From contig CAZJYI010000011.1 in assembly GCA_964550025.1 (NCBI GenBank), positions 57,319-121,318 on the forward strand: a stretch of DNA of 64,000 bases, given 5' to 3'. This document shows, piece by piece, positions 1-7,921 of this stretch. This DNA comes from CAZJYI01 sp964550025. GTDB lineage: Bacteria; Verrucomicrobiota; Kiritimatiellia; UBA8416; CAYOBW01. Positions within the stretch are counted from its first letter, which is position 1. Every line of letters begins with the position of its first letter. Position numbers and translations under genes: made by a program. The notes under the pieces were generated by a model. The model was not told the origin of the DNA and made no database searches. It worked only from the letters and a program-made list of their open reading frames with translations.

Positions 1-2
1 TT

Positions 3-2645
3 GGGGAGGCCCAGAGCTACGGTGGGAACAGCCAGATCCATTGCGGCAACCGTTGTTCGATCACGGGCAACGATTCCTTCACGGTCAGCGCCTGGGTCAA
101 CACATCGCTGCTCAGCCTGCAACGCGTGTTCCAGCAGCGCAACGGCGGTTACAACGGCGAGTTCATGTTCAACCTGGACGGCAGCGGACAGGTCAACTTC
201 CAGATTTATCGCGACGGCTGGGGATTCAGCTTCTCCGGCGGCAGCGTCGTGGCCGACGGCAACTGGCACTTCGTTACCGGCATTCGCGAAGGCAGCAAGG
301 GCACGATCTACGTGGACGGCGTCAAGGACGGCGAACAGGATCCGGGTGGCGGCACGCGGTGGCTGGATGCCAACATCTCGTGCGGTATCGGGCGCGACAT
401 CCGCGACAACAACTTCCCGTTCAACGGCATGATCGACGAGGTGCGCCTGGCCAACACGGTCCACTCCACAAACTGGTTGTGGGCGAGCTACCGGAACATC
501 GCGTCGAACGCGACGTTCCTCGGGTTCGACAAGGTGCAGAGTGCGCCGACAATCGAGAACCTCGGTGCGACGTTTGTCAGCCGGACGAATGCGCAGTTCA
601 ACGCCGACCTGACGTCGACCGGTGGGTTGCAGACGGCCGTATGGTTGTTCTGGGACACGACCGACCACGGCACGACCAAAAGCGCCTGGGGTAACACGAA
701 CGCGTTCCCCGGGTACCAGTTGGTCGGCCAGGTCTACACCAACCTGTACACGTTGGCGGTTGACACGACCTATCACTACGCCTTCTACGCCAGCAACAGC
801 TATGGGGATGCGTGGGCGCAACCCAGCACCAACTTCAAGACGGCGGCGGCCAACGAGTTCGCGATCTCCGCGTCCGCGGTCGGTGGCGGCAGCATTAACC
901 CGAGCGGCGTCGAGTTCGTCACGTTGGGCAACGACAGTTCGACGTACTCGTTCACGGCGGATCCAGGCTACAGGCTCACCAACGTGGTGGTGGACGGCGG
1001 TTCCGTTGGGACGCCGGGCAACCACCAGTTCACCAACGTGAGCGACGACCATACGATCGTGGCGCAATTCGGCCTGGATTCCTACGCGATCACGGTTACG
1101 CAGGTAACGGGCGGCACGATCACGCCGGACCCGGCTGCGGCGGTATTGCACGGCGGGGACAGCGAGGTGTTCACGATCACGACTGCCGCGGGGTATTACC
1201 TGGTGAACCTGGTCGTGGACGGCGCCAACATGGGGCAGCAGTTCAGCTACCAGTTCACGGGCGTGACCAACGCTCACACGATCACGGCAGCCTTCGCCGC
1301 CAAGCCGGCTCTGCCGGTCACCAGCGGGTTGGACTTCTGGGTGGCGGCCGACACGGTGACGGCGACCAACGGACAGCCGATCGACCTCTGGATCGACCTC
1401 TCCGGCAGCGGACGGGACGGGTCGCAACCAACAGTCTCTCTGCGCCCCATGTACACCAATGCCATGACGGCCCTGAATGGAAAGCCGGCTCTTGTCTATG
1501 ACGGTGCGGATGACCACACCCTGTTCGATGGCAGTTTCCTGGCGGGGACGGACTACACCGTGATCTTCGTCGAGGGACGGCGTGACGCCAATTCCAGCTA
1601 CGTCATCAACGGTAGTGCGCCGGTGTCGCACAACAATCTGCACGTCGGCTACCGCAACAACACAACCCTGACGCACGCCCATTGGGGCAACGACTACGAC
1701 ATGGGCATTGTCGGATTCTCGACGCAGGCCTTCAACGTGCACACCTACTGGCTGCAGTCCGGCACGGGGCGCCGTACGTGGGTCAACGGCGGCCGCCTTG
1801 CCGTCAACGGAACGTCGACATATCTCGGCAGTTTCAACGGCGCCGCCATCGGCGCCAACCCGGCCGTGGGAGGGCATTTCACGGGCGAGATTCCCGAGGT
1901 GATCATCTACAGTCGCGCGCTGAGCGACGCGGAGCGGGCGCAGGTCTACGCCTACCTGGATGACAGGTATGACCTTGAATTGCTGCCCGACAACCCGTTG
2001 CCCGAAGGCGTCAACGATCCGCAGTTGTGGGTATCGGCTGACGACATTACAGGGTTGAACAACGGTGAAGTTGTCACGAAGTGGCACGATATGTCCGGCC
2101 GCAACCGTCACATGACCTCCGCGGGCGGCAACATGGAGTTCCGGACCGAGCAGCTCAACGGGCGACCGTCGGTGTTCTTCGACGGAGGAAGCAACGACTA
2201 CTTCTCGTTCAGCAACCTGGGGAATGTGCGGACCGTGTTCTGGATGATTCGTGAGGTGGGGAGTCCGGCGGGAACGGATCCGCGTTTCCTGCTGGGGCAT
2301 TCGGGCAGCTACGACTTCCATCGCGCGTCGGCCGGCGGCGACATCTGGAGCAGCGCGCACGCGCCGCTGTGCTTCAACGGCACGACGAAACTGCGAGGTG
2401 TTGTCATCGACGGCCGTACAACCGATATGCCGACAGACTACTCGATAATCTCAGTGCGGACGTCCGGCAACGCCAGCGCAAACAGCTTCGTCAAGGACCG
2501 TACGGATACCGATCGCGGTTGGCATGGCGACCTCTGCGAGTTGATTATCTACAGCCGCGTGCTCAGCGACGCCGAGGAGTCCGAAGTCGGCAACTACCTG
2601 CTCGACAAGTACGGGCTGAGACCGTCGCTGTTCATCGTCAGGTGA
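3..2645 (+). CDS. Partial secreted multidomain protein (LamG, divergent InlB B-repeats)
   Basis: The reading frame is open from the left edge, so the N-terminus lies outside the window; 880 codons are visible. The order is a LamG/concanavalin-like domain (about residues 25-175, with the typical SFTVSAWVN start and an IYVDGVKDG hairpin), an FN3-like segment (180-280), two divergent InlB B-repeat-like units (285-357 and 358-432, each with the pattern GxxY.L..VVVDG followed by a TNVxxxHTI.A.F end), and two further LamG-like domains (about 438-656 and 670-876), both ending in the same IIYSR.LSDAE...V..YL.D+Y helix. Such proteins are usually extracellular adhesins or glycan-binding proteins. No catalytic motif, PEP-CTERM or other sorting tail is seen: it ends in FIVR. 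The domain calls are by pattern only. Confidence 0.8.
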   Translation, partial: GEAQSYGGNSQIHCGNRCSITGNDSFTVSAWVNTSLLSLQRVFQQRNGGYNGEFMFNLDGSGQVNFQIYRDGWGFSFSGGSVVADGNWHFVTGIREGSKGTIYVDGVKDGEQDPGGGTRWLDANISCGIGRDIRDNNFPFNGMIDEVRLANTVHSTNWLWASYRNIASNATFLGFDKVQSAPTIENLGATFVSRTNAQFNADLTSTGGLQTAVWLFWDTTDHGTTKSAWGNTNAFPGYQLVGQVYTNLYTLAVDTTYHYAFYASNSYGDAWAQPSTNFKTAAANEFAISASAVGGGSINPSGVEFVTLGNDSSTYSFTADPGYRLTNVVVDGGSVGTPGNHQFTNVSDDHTIVAQFGLDSYAITVTQVTGGTITPDPAAAVLHGGDSEVFTITTAAGYYLVNLVVDGANMGQQFSYQFTGVTNAHTITAAFAAKPALPVTSGLDFWVAADTVTATNGQPIDLWIDLSGSGRDGSQPTVSLRPMYTNAMTALNGKPALVYDGADDHTLFDGSFLAGTDYTVIFVEGRRDANSSYVINGSAPVSHNNLHVGYRNNTTLTHAHWGNDYDMGIVGFSTQAFNVHTYWLQSGTGRRTWVNGGRLAVNGTSTYLGSFNGAAIGANPAVGGHFTGEIPEVIIYSRALSDAERAQVYAYLDDRYDLELLPDNPLPEGVNDPQLWVSADDITGLNNGEVVTKWHDMSGRNRHMTSAGGNMEFRTEQLNGRPSVFFDGGSNDYFSFSNLGNVRTVFWMIREVGSPAGTDPRFLLGHSGSYDFHRASAGGDIWSSAHAPLCFNGTTKLRGVVIDGRTTDMPTDYSIISVRTSGNASANSFVKDRTDTDRGWHGDLCELIIYSRVLSDAEESEVGNYLLDKYGLRPSLFIVR

Positions 2646-2669
2646 GCCGCCTGCCGCGGGGCCAGACTC

Positions 2670-2818
2670 GCGAGGAAACCGAAGGTGCCAATCTCCAGTA
2701 CGGCGACCTCGCTGCCAGGCAGGAACGCCACGATCCCGCGAAGCTGAAAGACGGCTTCAACACGATGCCCGACGGCGAAGCGATCTTCTACATCCCCAAT
2801 CCCGCCATCGGCCTATAG
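2670..2818 (+). pseudogene. Possible C-terminal gene remnant
   Basis: A frame without its own start reads as conserved-looking protein: YGDLAARQERHDPAKLKDGF, then NTMPDGEAIFYIPNPAIGL, then TAG. A single base change of that TAG to TGG would continue the frame as WAHRDQSGEHR. Charge and hydrophobic spacing look protein-like rather than random, and neither adjacent gene extends into it. I could not assign a family. It may be the end of a degraded gene, or simply chance coding potential in GC-rich DNA. Confidence 0.25.
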
Positions 2819-2935
2819 GCCCACCGCGACCAGTCTGGGGAGCACAGGTAGACCCCGCGGACAAATGTCTTCTCCTCTGACGGCATCGGTGGTAGCATTC
2901 TCCTTGCTGGGGTGATGGGGATGAGGGAAGAAAAC

Positions 2936-3196
2936 ATGACGGCAATCGCAACAGCCTATCGCTACATAACGCGCCGACAAGGTGTGCGTTCGGGCAGGGC
3001 TATCGTTGAGGGCACGAGGCTTGGCGTGCACGATGTCGTTGGTCTGATCCTCAACGGGGCAACCGTGGACGATGCCGTGCGGAGCTTTCCGGCGCTCACG
3101 CGCGCCCAAGTATACGAGTGTCTCGCCTTCTACGAGGACAACAGGGACGAAATCGACCTCCTCGTCGCAAGGCAGATGGCTGAGGCCGCTTCGTGA
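2936..3196 (+). CDS. DUF433 family antitoxin-like protein
   Basis: An 86-residue protein with the DUF433 signature: GVRSGRAIVEGTRLGVHDVV (compare the family pattern G.P.I.GTRI.V..V), then LNGATVDDAV and FPALTRAQVYECLAFY. DUF433 proteins are small helical DNA-binding-like proteins usually encoded just upstream of a PIN-like toxin, and are regarded as antitoxins. The start at 2936 is chosen because AGGGAAG lies just upstream; in-frame GTG and ATG codons at 2912-2921 would add up to eight residues. The stop overlaps the next gene start in GTGA, implying translational coupling with the toxin-like partner. Confidence 0.8.
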   Translation: MTAIATAYRYITRRQGVRSGRAIVEGTRLGVHDVVGLILNGATVDDAVRSFPALTRAQVYECLAFYEDNRDEIDLLVARQMAEAAS

Positions 3197-3513
3197 AGTT
3201 CCTGCTGGACCACGACGTGCCGTTCGATCTGGCACGCGTGCTCCGCAGGGCCGGACATGACGCCACCTGTCTTCAAGACTCCCTGCCGGTGACAACAACG
3301 GATGCGGATGTATTCAGCCACGCGCGACGGGAACATTGTGTGCTGGTGACATGCAACCGCGATGATTTTGTTCCCCTGGCTGGCGACATGGGGCACCACG
3401 GCCTCATCGTGCTAATCCGCCGCCGTTCCCGCATTGCCGAATGCGCGGCATTCATGCGGTTGCTGGATCAGGCCGGTGAGACCGGCATCCGCGGGAACGT
3501 CAACTTCGCGTGA
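3193..3513 (+). CDS. DUF5615 PIN-like toxin
   Basis: A 106-residue protein starting at GTG inside the GTGA overlap with the DUF433 gene. It begins MKFLLDHDVPFDLARVLRRA and has acidic residues placed as in PIN-like folds: D6 and D8 in the first strand, DADVFSHAR in the middle, and LVTCNRDDF (strand plus acidic turn), followed by HHGLIVLIRR. DUF5615 is a Mut7-C/PIN-like family found with DUF433 antitoxins; the likely activity is RNA cleavage. The gene appears intact. Together the pair forms a small type II toxin-antitoxin module. Confidence 0.8.
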   Translation: MKFLLDHDVPFDLARVLRRAGHDATCLQDSLPVTTTDADVFSHARREHCVLVTCNRDDFVPLAGDMGHHGLIVLIRRRSRIAECAAFMRLLDQAGETGIRGNVNFA

Positions 3514-3567
3514 TACGGGATATCTGACGCAGGGATACCCGCACGGGAGGGGTACAGGGACGGATGA

Positions 3568-3606
3568 TTCTATCCGTGCAATCCGTGTGATCCGTGGCTA
3601 TTCTCC
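3568..3606 (+). repeat. Nonamer tandem repeat (ATCCGTG type)
   Basis: Four degenerate 9-bp units containing ATCCG (TTCTATCCG, TGCAATCCG, TGTGATCCG, TGGCTATTC) lie between the toxin gene and the SDR gene. The strict 9-bp period matches other loci in this window at 12665, 15241, 38848 and 38936. Confidence 0.6.
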
Positions 3607-3641
3607 TGGCTGTCTCGTTGAACTACGCGGAGGAAGCGATC

Positions 3642-4499
3642 ATGACGGTACCATTCAAGGTTGATCTCAGTGGGAAAGTGGCTCTCGTGACCGGGGGTGG
3701 CGGGGTGTTGTGCGGCTGCATGGCCAAGGCGCTGGCGGAGTGCGGCGCGGCGGTGGCCGTGGCGGACCTGCGGTTGGAGGCCGCTGATGCCGTGGCCGGG
3801 GAGATCGTTGCTGGCGGCGGGAAGGCGATTGGCGTCTCGTGCAACGTGCTCGAGAAAGCCAGCCTGGAAGCCGCGAGCCGGCAGGTGAGCGATCAGCTTG
3901 GGCCCGTCGATATCCTCATCAACGGCGCCGGAGGCAATCACCCCAAGGGCACGACATCCAAGGAACACCTCCTGCCCGAGGATCTCGGAGAGGCGGTGGA
4001 AGGCGTCACGACCTTCTACGACCTGGATCCCGACGGCGTGCAGTTCGTCTTCAACCTGAACTTCCTGGGAACGCTCCTGCCGACGCAGGTGTTCACGCGG
4101 GGCATGGCCAAGGCAGGCAAGGGCACCGTGATCAACATCTCGTCGATGAACGCCTTCACACCCCTGACGAAGATTCCCGCCTACAGCGGCGCCAAGGCGG
4201 CCGTGAGCAATTTCACCCAGTGGCTGGCCGTGCACATGTCGAAAGTCGGGATCCGCGTCAACGCCATCGCGCCCGGCTTCTTCCTCACCGACCAGAATCG
4301 CTCTCTTCTGACGCAGGAAGACGGCAGCCTGACGCCCCGCGGCAACACGATCGTCTCGCACACCCCGATGGGCAAGTTCGGCAGCCCGGACGATCTCGTC
4401 GGTGCGCTGCTGTGGCTCGTCTCGGACGCCGGCTCCGGTTTCGTCACCGGCACGGTCATCCCCATCGACGGCGGTTTTTCGGCGTTTAGCGGGGTGTAG
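3642..4499 (+). CDS. SDR oxidoreductase, D-mannonate oxidoreductase (UxuB/YjmF)-like
   Basis: A 285-residue classical short-chain dehydrogenase. The Rossmann motif is VTGGGGVLCGCMAKALAECG, the NNAG-equivalent is LINGAGGNHP, and the catalytic region is INISSMNAFTPLTKIPAYSGAK, with Ser and the YxxxK pair. The GGNHP segment, the FNLNFLGTLLPTQVF helix, the GFFLTDQNR loop and the GGFSAFSGV terminus are characteristic of the D-mannonate oxidoreductase type of SDR (Bacillus YjmF/UxuB), which interconverts fructuronate and mannonate with NAD(P)H. The start at 3642 has GCGGAGGAAG upstream; the frame is open farther upstream but includes a nonamer repeat. It converges on a sodium:solute symporter gene, consistent with sugar-acid use. 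The exact substrate is inference. Confidence 0.85.
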   Translation: MTVPFKVDLSGKVALVTGGGGVLCGCMAKALAECGAAVAVADLRLEAADAVAGEIVAGGGKAIGVSCNVLEKASLEAASRQVSDQLGPVDILINGAGGNHPKGTTSKEHLLPEDLGEAVEGVTTFYDLDPDGVQFVFNLNFLGTLLPTQVFTRGMAKAGKGTVINISSMNAFTPLTKIPAYSGAKAAVSNFTQWLAVHMSKVGIRVNAIAPGFFLTDQNRSLLTQEDGSLTPRGNTIVSHTPMGKFGSPDDLVGALLWLVSDAGSGFVTGTVIPIDGGFSAFSGV

Positions 4500-4515
4500 G
4501 ATTGCTGTCAGAATC

Positions 4516-4534
4516 CCCGCCCCTCGCGGGCGGG
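4516..4534. terminator. GC hairpin between convergent genes
   Basis: CCCGCCC, loop CTCGC, GGGCGGG: a perfect 7-bp stem 17 bp after the SDR stop and about 100 bp past the symporter stop. There is no U-run, so a terminator role is inferred only from its place between convergent genes. Confidence 0.4.
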
Positions 4535-4638
4535 AAGGTTCAGGTTTGCCGGCTACACGGCTATGTCGCCGTCACCCCGAGCCCGGCTTGAGCGATTGCA
4601 GTGCGAGGCTCTCTTCCTCGCTCTGTCCGGGCTCGAGG

Positions 4639-6132
4639 CTATGGCGGAGAAGCGGGGCGTGTAGCATGCGACCCTGAAGCTTCCCGGCGGCGAGCGCCGG
4701 GGATTCTCACGACCACCGACACCATCCATCCCACCGCGTAGGCCGTCCCGAAGGAGAACGGGAAGTAGTACACCCAGTGGACGCCGGCGCCGAGCTTGAG
4801 CCACAGCGTGGCGGGGATGGCAATGGCCGCGCCGGCGAGCCAACCCGCGAACGACGCGCTGCGTGAGATCATCCCGAGCAGGAACAGCGCCAGTATCGGT
4901 GCGCTGAACAACCCCATGACCATGGCGTACGCCTCGACCAGGTGTTCCATGCGCTGTACCAGAAAAGCCGCGCCCGTTGCGATCGCGCCGAGACAAAGGG
5001 TCAGTAGCCGAGCCAGGCGCACGTCGTGTTTCTCGTCGCGCGCGGTCCGGCGTAGGGGACAGATGAAGTCGTGTTCGATCACGGTGGCCAGGGAGTTGAT
5101 CCCGGAGTCCATGCTCGACATGGCGGCTGCGAAAATGGCGCTGATAACCAGGCCGGCCACGCCCGCGGGCAGACGCGTGGCGACATAGTGCGGCAGCACG
5201 GCGTCGGCCTTCATGCCGCCGAGCTCGGCCGGGTTTGCGCGATAGTAGGCAAACAGCCCCAGTCCGATGAAGAGAAGCAGCGCGATCATGACGAAATCCG
5301 TTGCGGCGTTGAAGAGGATGGCCTTGGTGACGCCGCGGTCGTCACGGATGGCCATCATGCGTTGGACGGTGACCTGGTCGGTGCCGTAGTCCTGCATCAT
5401 CTGCAGGAAGAAGCAGATGCCGACGGTGAAGATGCTCATCCCGGTCAGGCTCGGGACGAGTCCGGCGACCTGCAGCCGGCCGGTATCGGCCGCGATGTCC
5501 AGGATGCCGCCAATGCCGCCGGGTACAGCCCCGGACAGCGAGACGGCGGCCCACACGGCACCGCCAACCAGGATGACGAACTGTGCGACGTCAGTCCACA
5601 GAACGGCGGCCAATCCGCCCAGAACGGTGTAGACGGTGGCCATGGCACCCATCAGCGTGATGGACAACCAGAGGGAAATGCCCGTGGCCGTTGAGAGGGC
5701 GAGGGCAGGGGCGTAGATCACGCTGGCCATCCAGCCCAGGCGTGCCAGGACGAACAGCCCGGACACCGTGTAGCGCGCCCTCGGGCCGAAGCGCAGGCCG
5801 ATGTACTCGTAGGATGTGGTGACGCGATGGCGGCGATAGACGGGATAGAACACGAAGACGAGCACCGGCACGAGCAGGGGGCTGACGATGCAGACCACGA
5901 TCAACGCGATGTTCTCGCTGAATGCGCGTGAGGGCAGGCCCATGAAGGTCATGGCACTGGTGAGCGATGCGAACATGCTCATGGCCACGGGCAGCCAGGG
6001 CATGCGGCGCCCGGCGAGGAAGTAGTCCTCCTTCGTCTTTTGCCGCCGCGAGAAGCGCAGGCCGATCCCAACCATGGCGGCGAGGTAGGCCAGGATGACG
6101 CAGTAGTTGATGATGCCGAAACGAGGGGGCAT
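4639..6132 (-). CDS. Sodium:solute symporter (SSS family)
   Basis: A 497-residue polytopic membrane protein of normal SSS length. It starts with a membrane helix (INYCVILAYLAAMVGIGL) followed by the family hallmark KTKEDYFLAGRRMPW and an unwound-helix-like segment MSMFASLTSAMTFMGLPS. Later features are GGLAAVLWTDVAQFVIL, the loop DQVTVQRMMAIRD and AIFAAAMSSMDSGINSLATV, all typical of sodium/solute symporters such as those for sugars, sugar acids or sialic acid. About 13 membrane segments can be traced. The ATG is preceded directly by a heptamer repeat array, and no ribosome-binding site is evident. Its convergent neighbour, a mannonate-dehydrogenase-like SDR, suggests a hexuronate or related substrate, which is inference. 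Confidence 0.88.
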   Translation of the reverse strand: MPPRFGIINYCVILAYLAAMVGIGLRFSRRQKTKEDYFLAGRRMPWLPVAMSMFASLTSAMTFMGLPSRAFSENIALIVVCIVSPLLVPVLVFVFYPVYRRHRVTTSYEYIGLRFGPRARYTVSGLFVLARLGWMASVIYAPALALSTATGISLWLSITLMGAMATVYTVLGGLAAVLWTDVAQFVILVGGAVWAAVSLSGAVPGGIGGILDIAADTGRLQVAGLVPSLTGMSIFTVGICFFLQMMQDYGTDQVTVQRMMAIRDDRGVTKAILFNAATDFVMIALLLFIGLGLFAYYRANPAELGGMKADAVLPHYVATRLPAGVAGLVISAIFAAAMSSMDSGINSLATVIEHDFICPLRRTARDEKHDVRLARLLTLCLGAIATGAAFLVQRMEHLVEAYAMVMGLFSAPILALFLLGMISRSASFAGWLAGAAIAIPATLWLKLGAGVHWVYYFPFSFGTAYAVGWMVSVVVRIPGARRREASGSHATRPASPP

Positions 6133-6261
6133 GTTATCGGTTGTCAGTTGTCAGTTGCTGGTTGACCGGTCACTGGTCCCGTGCACCTCGCGCAGGAATC
6201 CGCGCCATGGATAGACCTCGATTCAACCCACGGGCCACCCAATAACCAGTAACGAATAACC
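6133..6261. repeat. Heptamer repeat, inverted arms
   Basis: The left arm (6133-6178) is a run of 7-bp units: GTTATCG, GTTGTCA, GTTGTCA, GTTGCTG, GTTGACC, GGTCACT. The right arm (about 6238-6261) carries units of the complementary type: ATAACCA, GTAACGA, ATAACCT. The arms form an inverted pair filling the whole gap between the symporter start and the stop of the DUF362 gene. Confidence 0.7.
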
Positions 6262-6262
6262 T

Positions 6263-7555
6263 CTACTCTCCCCCGGCTTTCCTGTGTCGTTTGCGCGCCG
6301 CGAACTCCGGGGCTTCCTTGACGCACGTGCCGAGAATCTTGAGGGACTTGGCTACCAGTTTCATGCTCTCGGGGTGAAACTCGGTGGGCGCTTCCCCTAC
6401 GTCATCCCAGCCCTTCGCTTCCAGGTTGTCGGGAGGGATGGCGAGCGCGTCCCAGTTATGGAACAGCCGTCCCCACTCGTTCTCGAGGATTTCCTTAATG
6501 ATTCGTTGGTGACTCGGGTACCAGTAGGAGTCGTGGTAGAGGACGCTGGCGATGTATGACCACGGCGCCAGCACGGTCTTGAGCGTCCATTCGACTGGTT
6601 TGCGCAGCGGTCCCCAGTAGATCAAGTGCTGCATCCGGCTGGCAAAGGTCATCTTCTTGAACGGGCCCACGAAGTGCCAGTTTTCGCGTGCCGCGTCCTC
6701 GTCGCCTACGATCTCAATCTCCTTCGGGTCGCCGCACCCCAGTCCCAGGTCGTGGGCCGTAGCGATAAACTCGATCTTGAGAGGGTCGAATCCCATCAGC
6801 TTTGCCGCGACGGCATCGATCGCCACCTGGTCGGCGGAGGCCAGGAGGACGTTCTTGGCATACGGGATCATGCAGCGCGGCCCCGGTCCGTCCCCCGCAA
6901 ACGTCCCGTCCATGACGGCGAAGACGCCGCTGTGGATCTTCTTCTGAATCATCAGCAGGTCGACAAGCGTCTTGTGGATAACCGGGTGGGTCCAGTGGCG
7001 TTTTTCGTTCAGGAGACCGCCGAAGGCGTTCTTCATTGCGCCCGTTGTGGTTGTAAAGACATGCGTCTTGACCGTCGGCAGGTGAATGATGTTCTCGCCG
7101 ATGAACCGCTTCGGAATCATGAAGCCGTCCGGGTAGACCTCGTTGAGGCAGAGGAACTTGTCGGCCAGGTCTCCCACGGCGTCGCGCACGTTGATCCACT
7201 CCACGTCGTCCTCGTAAAGGTGGATATTGCGCAGGGCGTGCGCGTCGGTAACGTTGACCTGCTTGTTCTCGCGTTCTCCCAGGCGGGAATCGATCACCAC
7301 CGTGCGGTTGTGGCACCCGTGGACCAACGAGGGATCGTAACCGTCCCGCTTCAGCGTGCGGATAACGCCGTCAAGCTGCCAGGGAGTTGTGGATGAAGCT
7401 GGCATGAAGAAATGCCAACTGATGTTGATCTTCAGCGCCGTGTCCTTGTCCTTGGGCAGAACGTCCTGGTACCCCGCCAGGTTCATCAACCGGTGGTAGT
7501 CGTCCAGCACGGTTGCCGGCGATGTCTTCAGTATAGCGACTTTCGACTTGCTCAT
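6263..7555 (-). CDS. DUF362 domain protein
   Basis: A 430-residue protein. The N-terminal part (about 1-300) reads as DUF362: early KVAILKTSPATVLDD, central GENIIHLPTVKTHVFTTTTG followed by MKNAFGGLLNEKRHWTH, then VMDGTFAGDGPGPR and ASADQVAIDAVAAKLMGFDP, which is the usual order of conserved blocks. DUF362 proteins are often annotated as uncharacterised or iron-sulfur proteins; no ferredoxin-type cysteine cluster is present here. The C-terminal about 130 residues (HLIYWGPLRKPVEW..SYWYPSHQRI) look like a lineage-specific extension. The biochemical role is unknown. The start ATG at 7555 is followed by the expected first strand. Confidence 0.8.
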   Translation of the reverse strand: MSKSKVAILKTSPATVLDDYHRLMNLAGYQDVLPKDKDTALKINISWHFFMPASSTTPWQLDGVIRTLKRDGYDPSLVHGCHNRTVVIDSRLGERENKQVNVTDAHALRNIHLYEDDVEWINVRDAVGDLADKFLCLNEVYPDGFMIPKRFIGENIIHLPTVKTHVFTTTTGAMKNAFGGLLNEKRHWTHPVIHKTLVDLLMIQKKIHSGVFAVMDGTFAGDGPGPRCMIPYAKNVLLASADQVAIDAVAAKLMGFDPLKIEFIATAHDLGLGCGDPKEIEIVGDEDAARENWHFVGPFKKMTFASRMQHLIYWGPLRKPVEWTLKTVLAPWSYIASVLYHDSYWYPSHQRIIKEILENEWGRLFHNWDALAIPPDNLEAKGWDDVGEAPTEFHPESMKLVAKSLKILGTCVKEAPEFAARKRHRKAGGE

Positions 7556-7646
7556 GGGGATGACGATATCATTCGAGGTGACGGCTCACAACGCGAAACC
7601 CGCAGTCCACAACGCGCATTCGCCGGCAACGTCACAATGCGTGCTC

Positions 7647-7763
7647 GTAGCGGAACGCGCCAAGCGTTCCGATCCCCCGTCCCGTGAGAGTCGGAAGACT
7701 TGGCGTCTTCCGCTACTTCCCTCAGAGAATGTACGTCCGTAGCGGAACGCGCCAAGCGTTCCG
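7647..7763. repeat. Three GTAG-footed REP-like hairpins
   Basis: Copies 1 (7647-7671, plus) and 3 (7739-7763, plus) read GTAG followed by the stem CGGAACGC / GCGTTCCG around GCCAA. Copy 2 (7691-7716) lies on the minus strand and reads GTAG plus CGGAAGAC / GTCTTCCG around GCCAA. The stem change AACGC to AAGAC is matched on the opposite arm, i.e. compensatory. The +/-/+ arrangement makes a REPIN-like inverted pair plus an extra unit. They fill the 366-bp gap upstream of the giant secreted protein; nothing else is recognised there. Confidence 0.7.
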
Positions 7764-7921
7764 ATTCCCCGGCGCGCGCGGTTCGAAGCCAACGACCGGA
7801 CGCCCCCCCCGCCCACAACATCTTTGCAGGGATTTCACAACTCCATGACATACTCTCTCTCGCAATTTGGTATACATCAATAGTCATGGTCGCATTGCTG
7901 CACTCGCAAAGGAGGTCCCGC

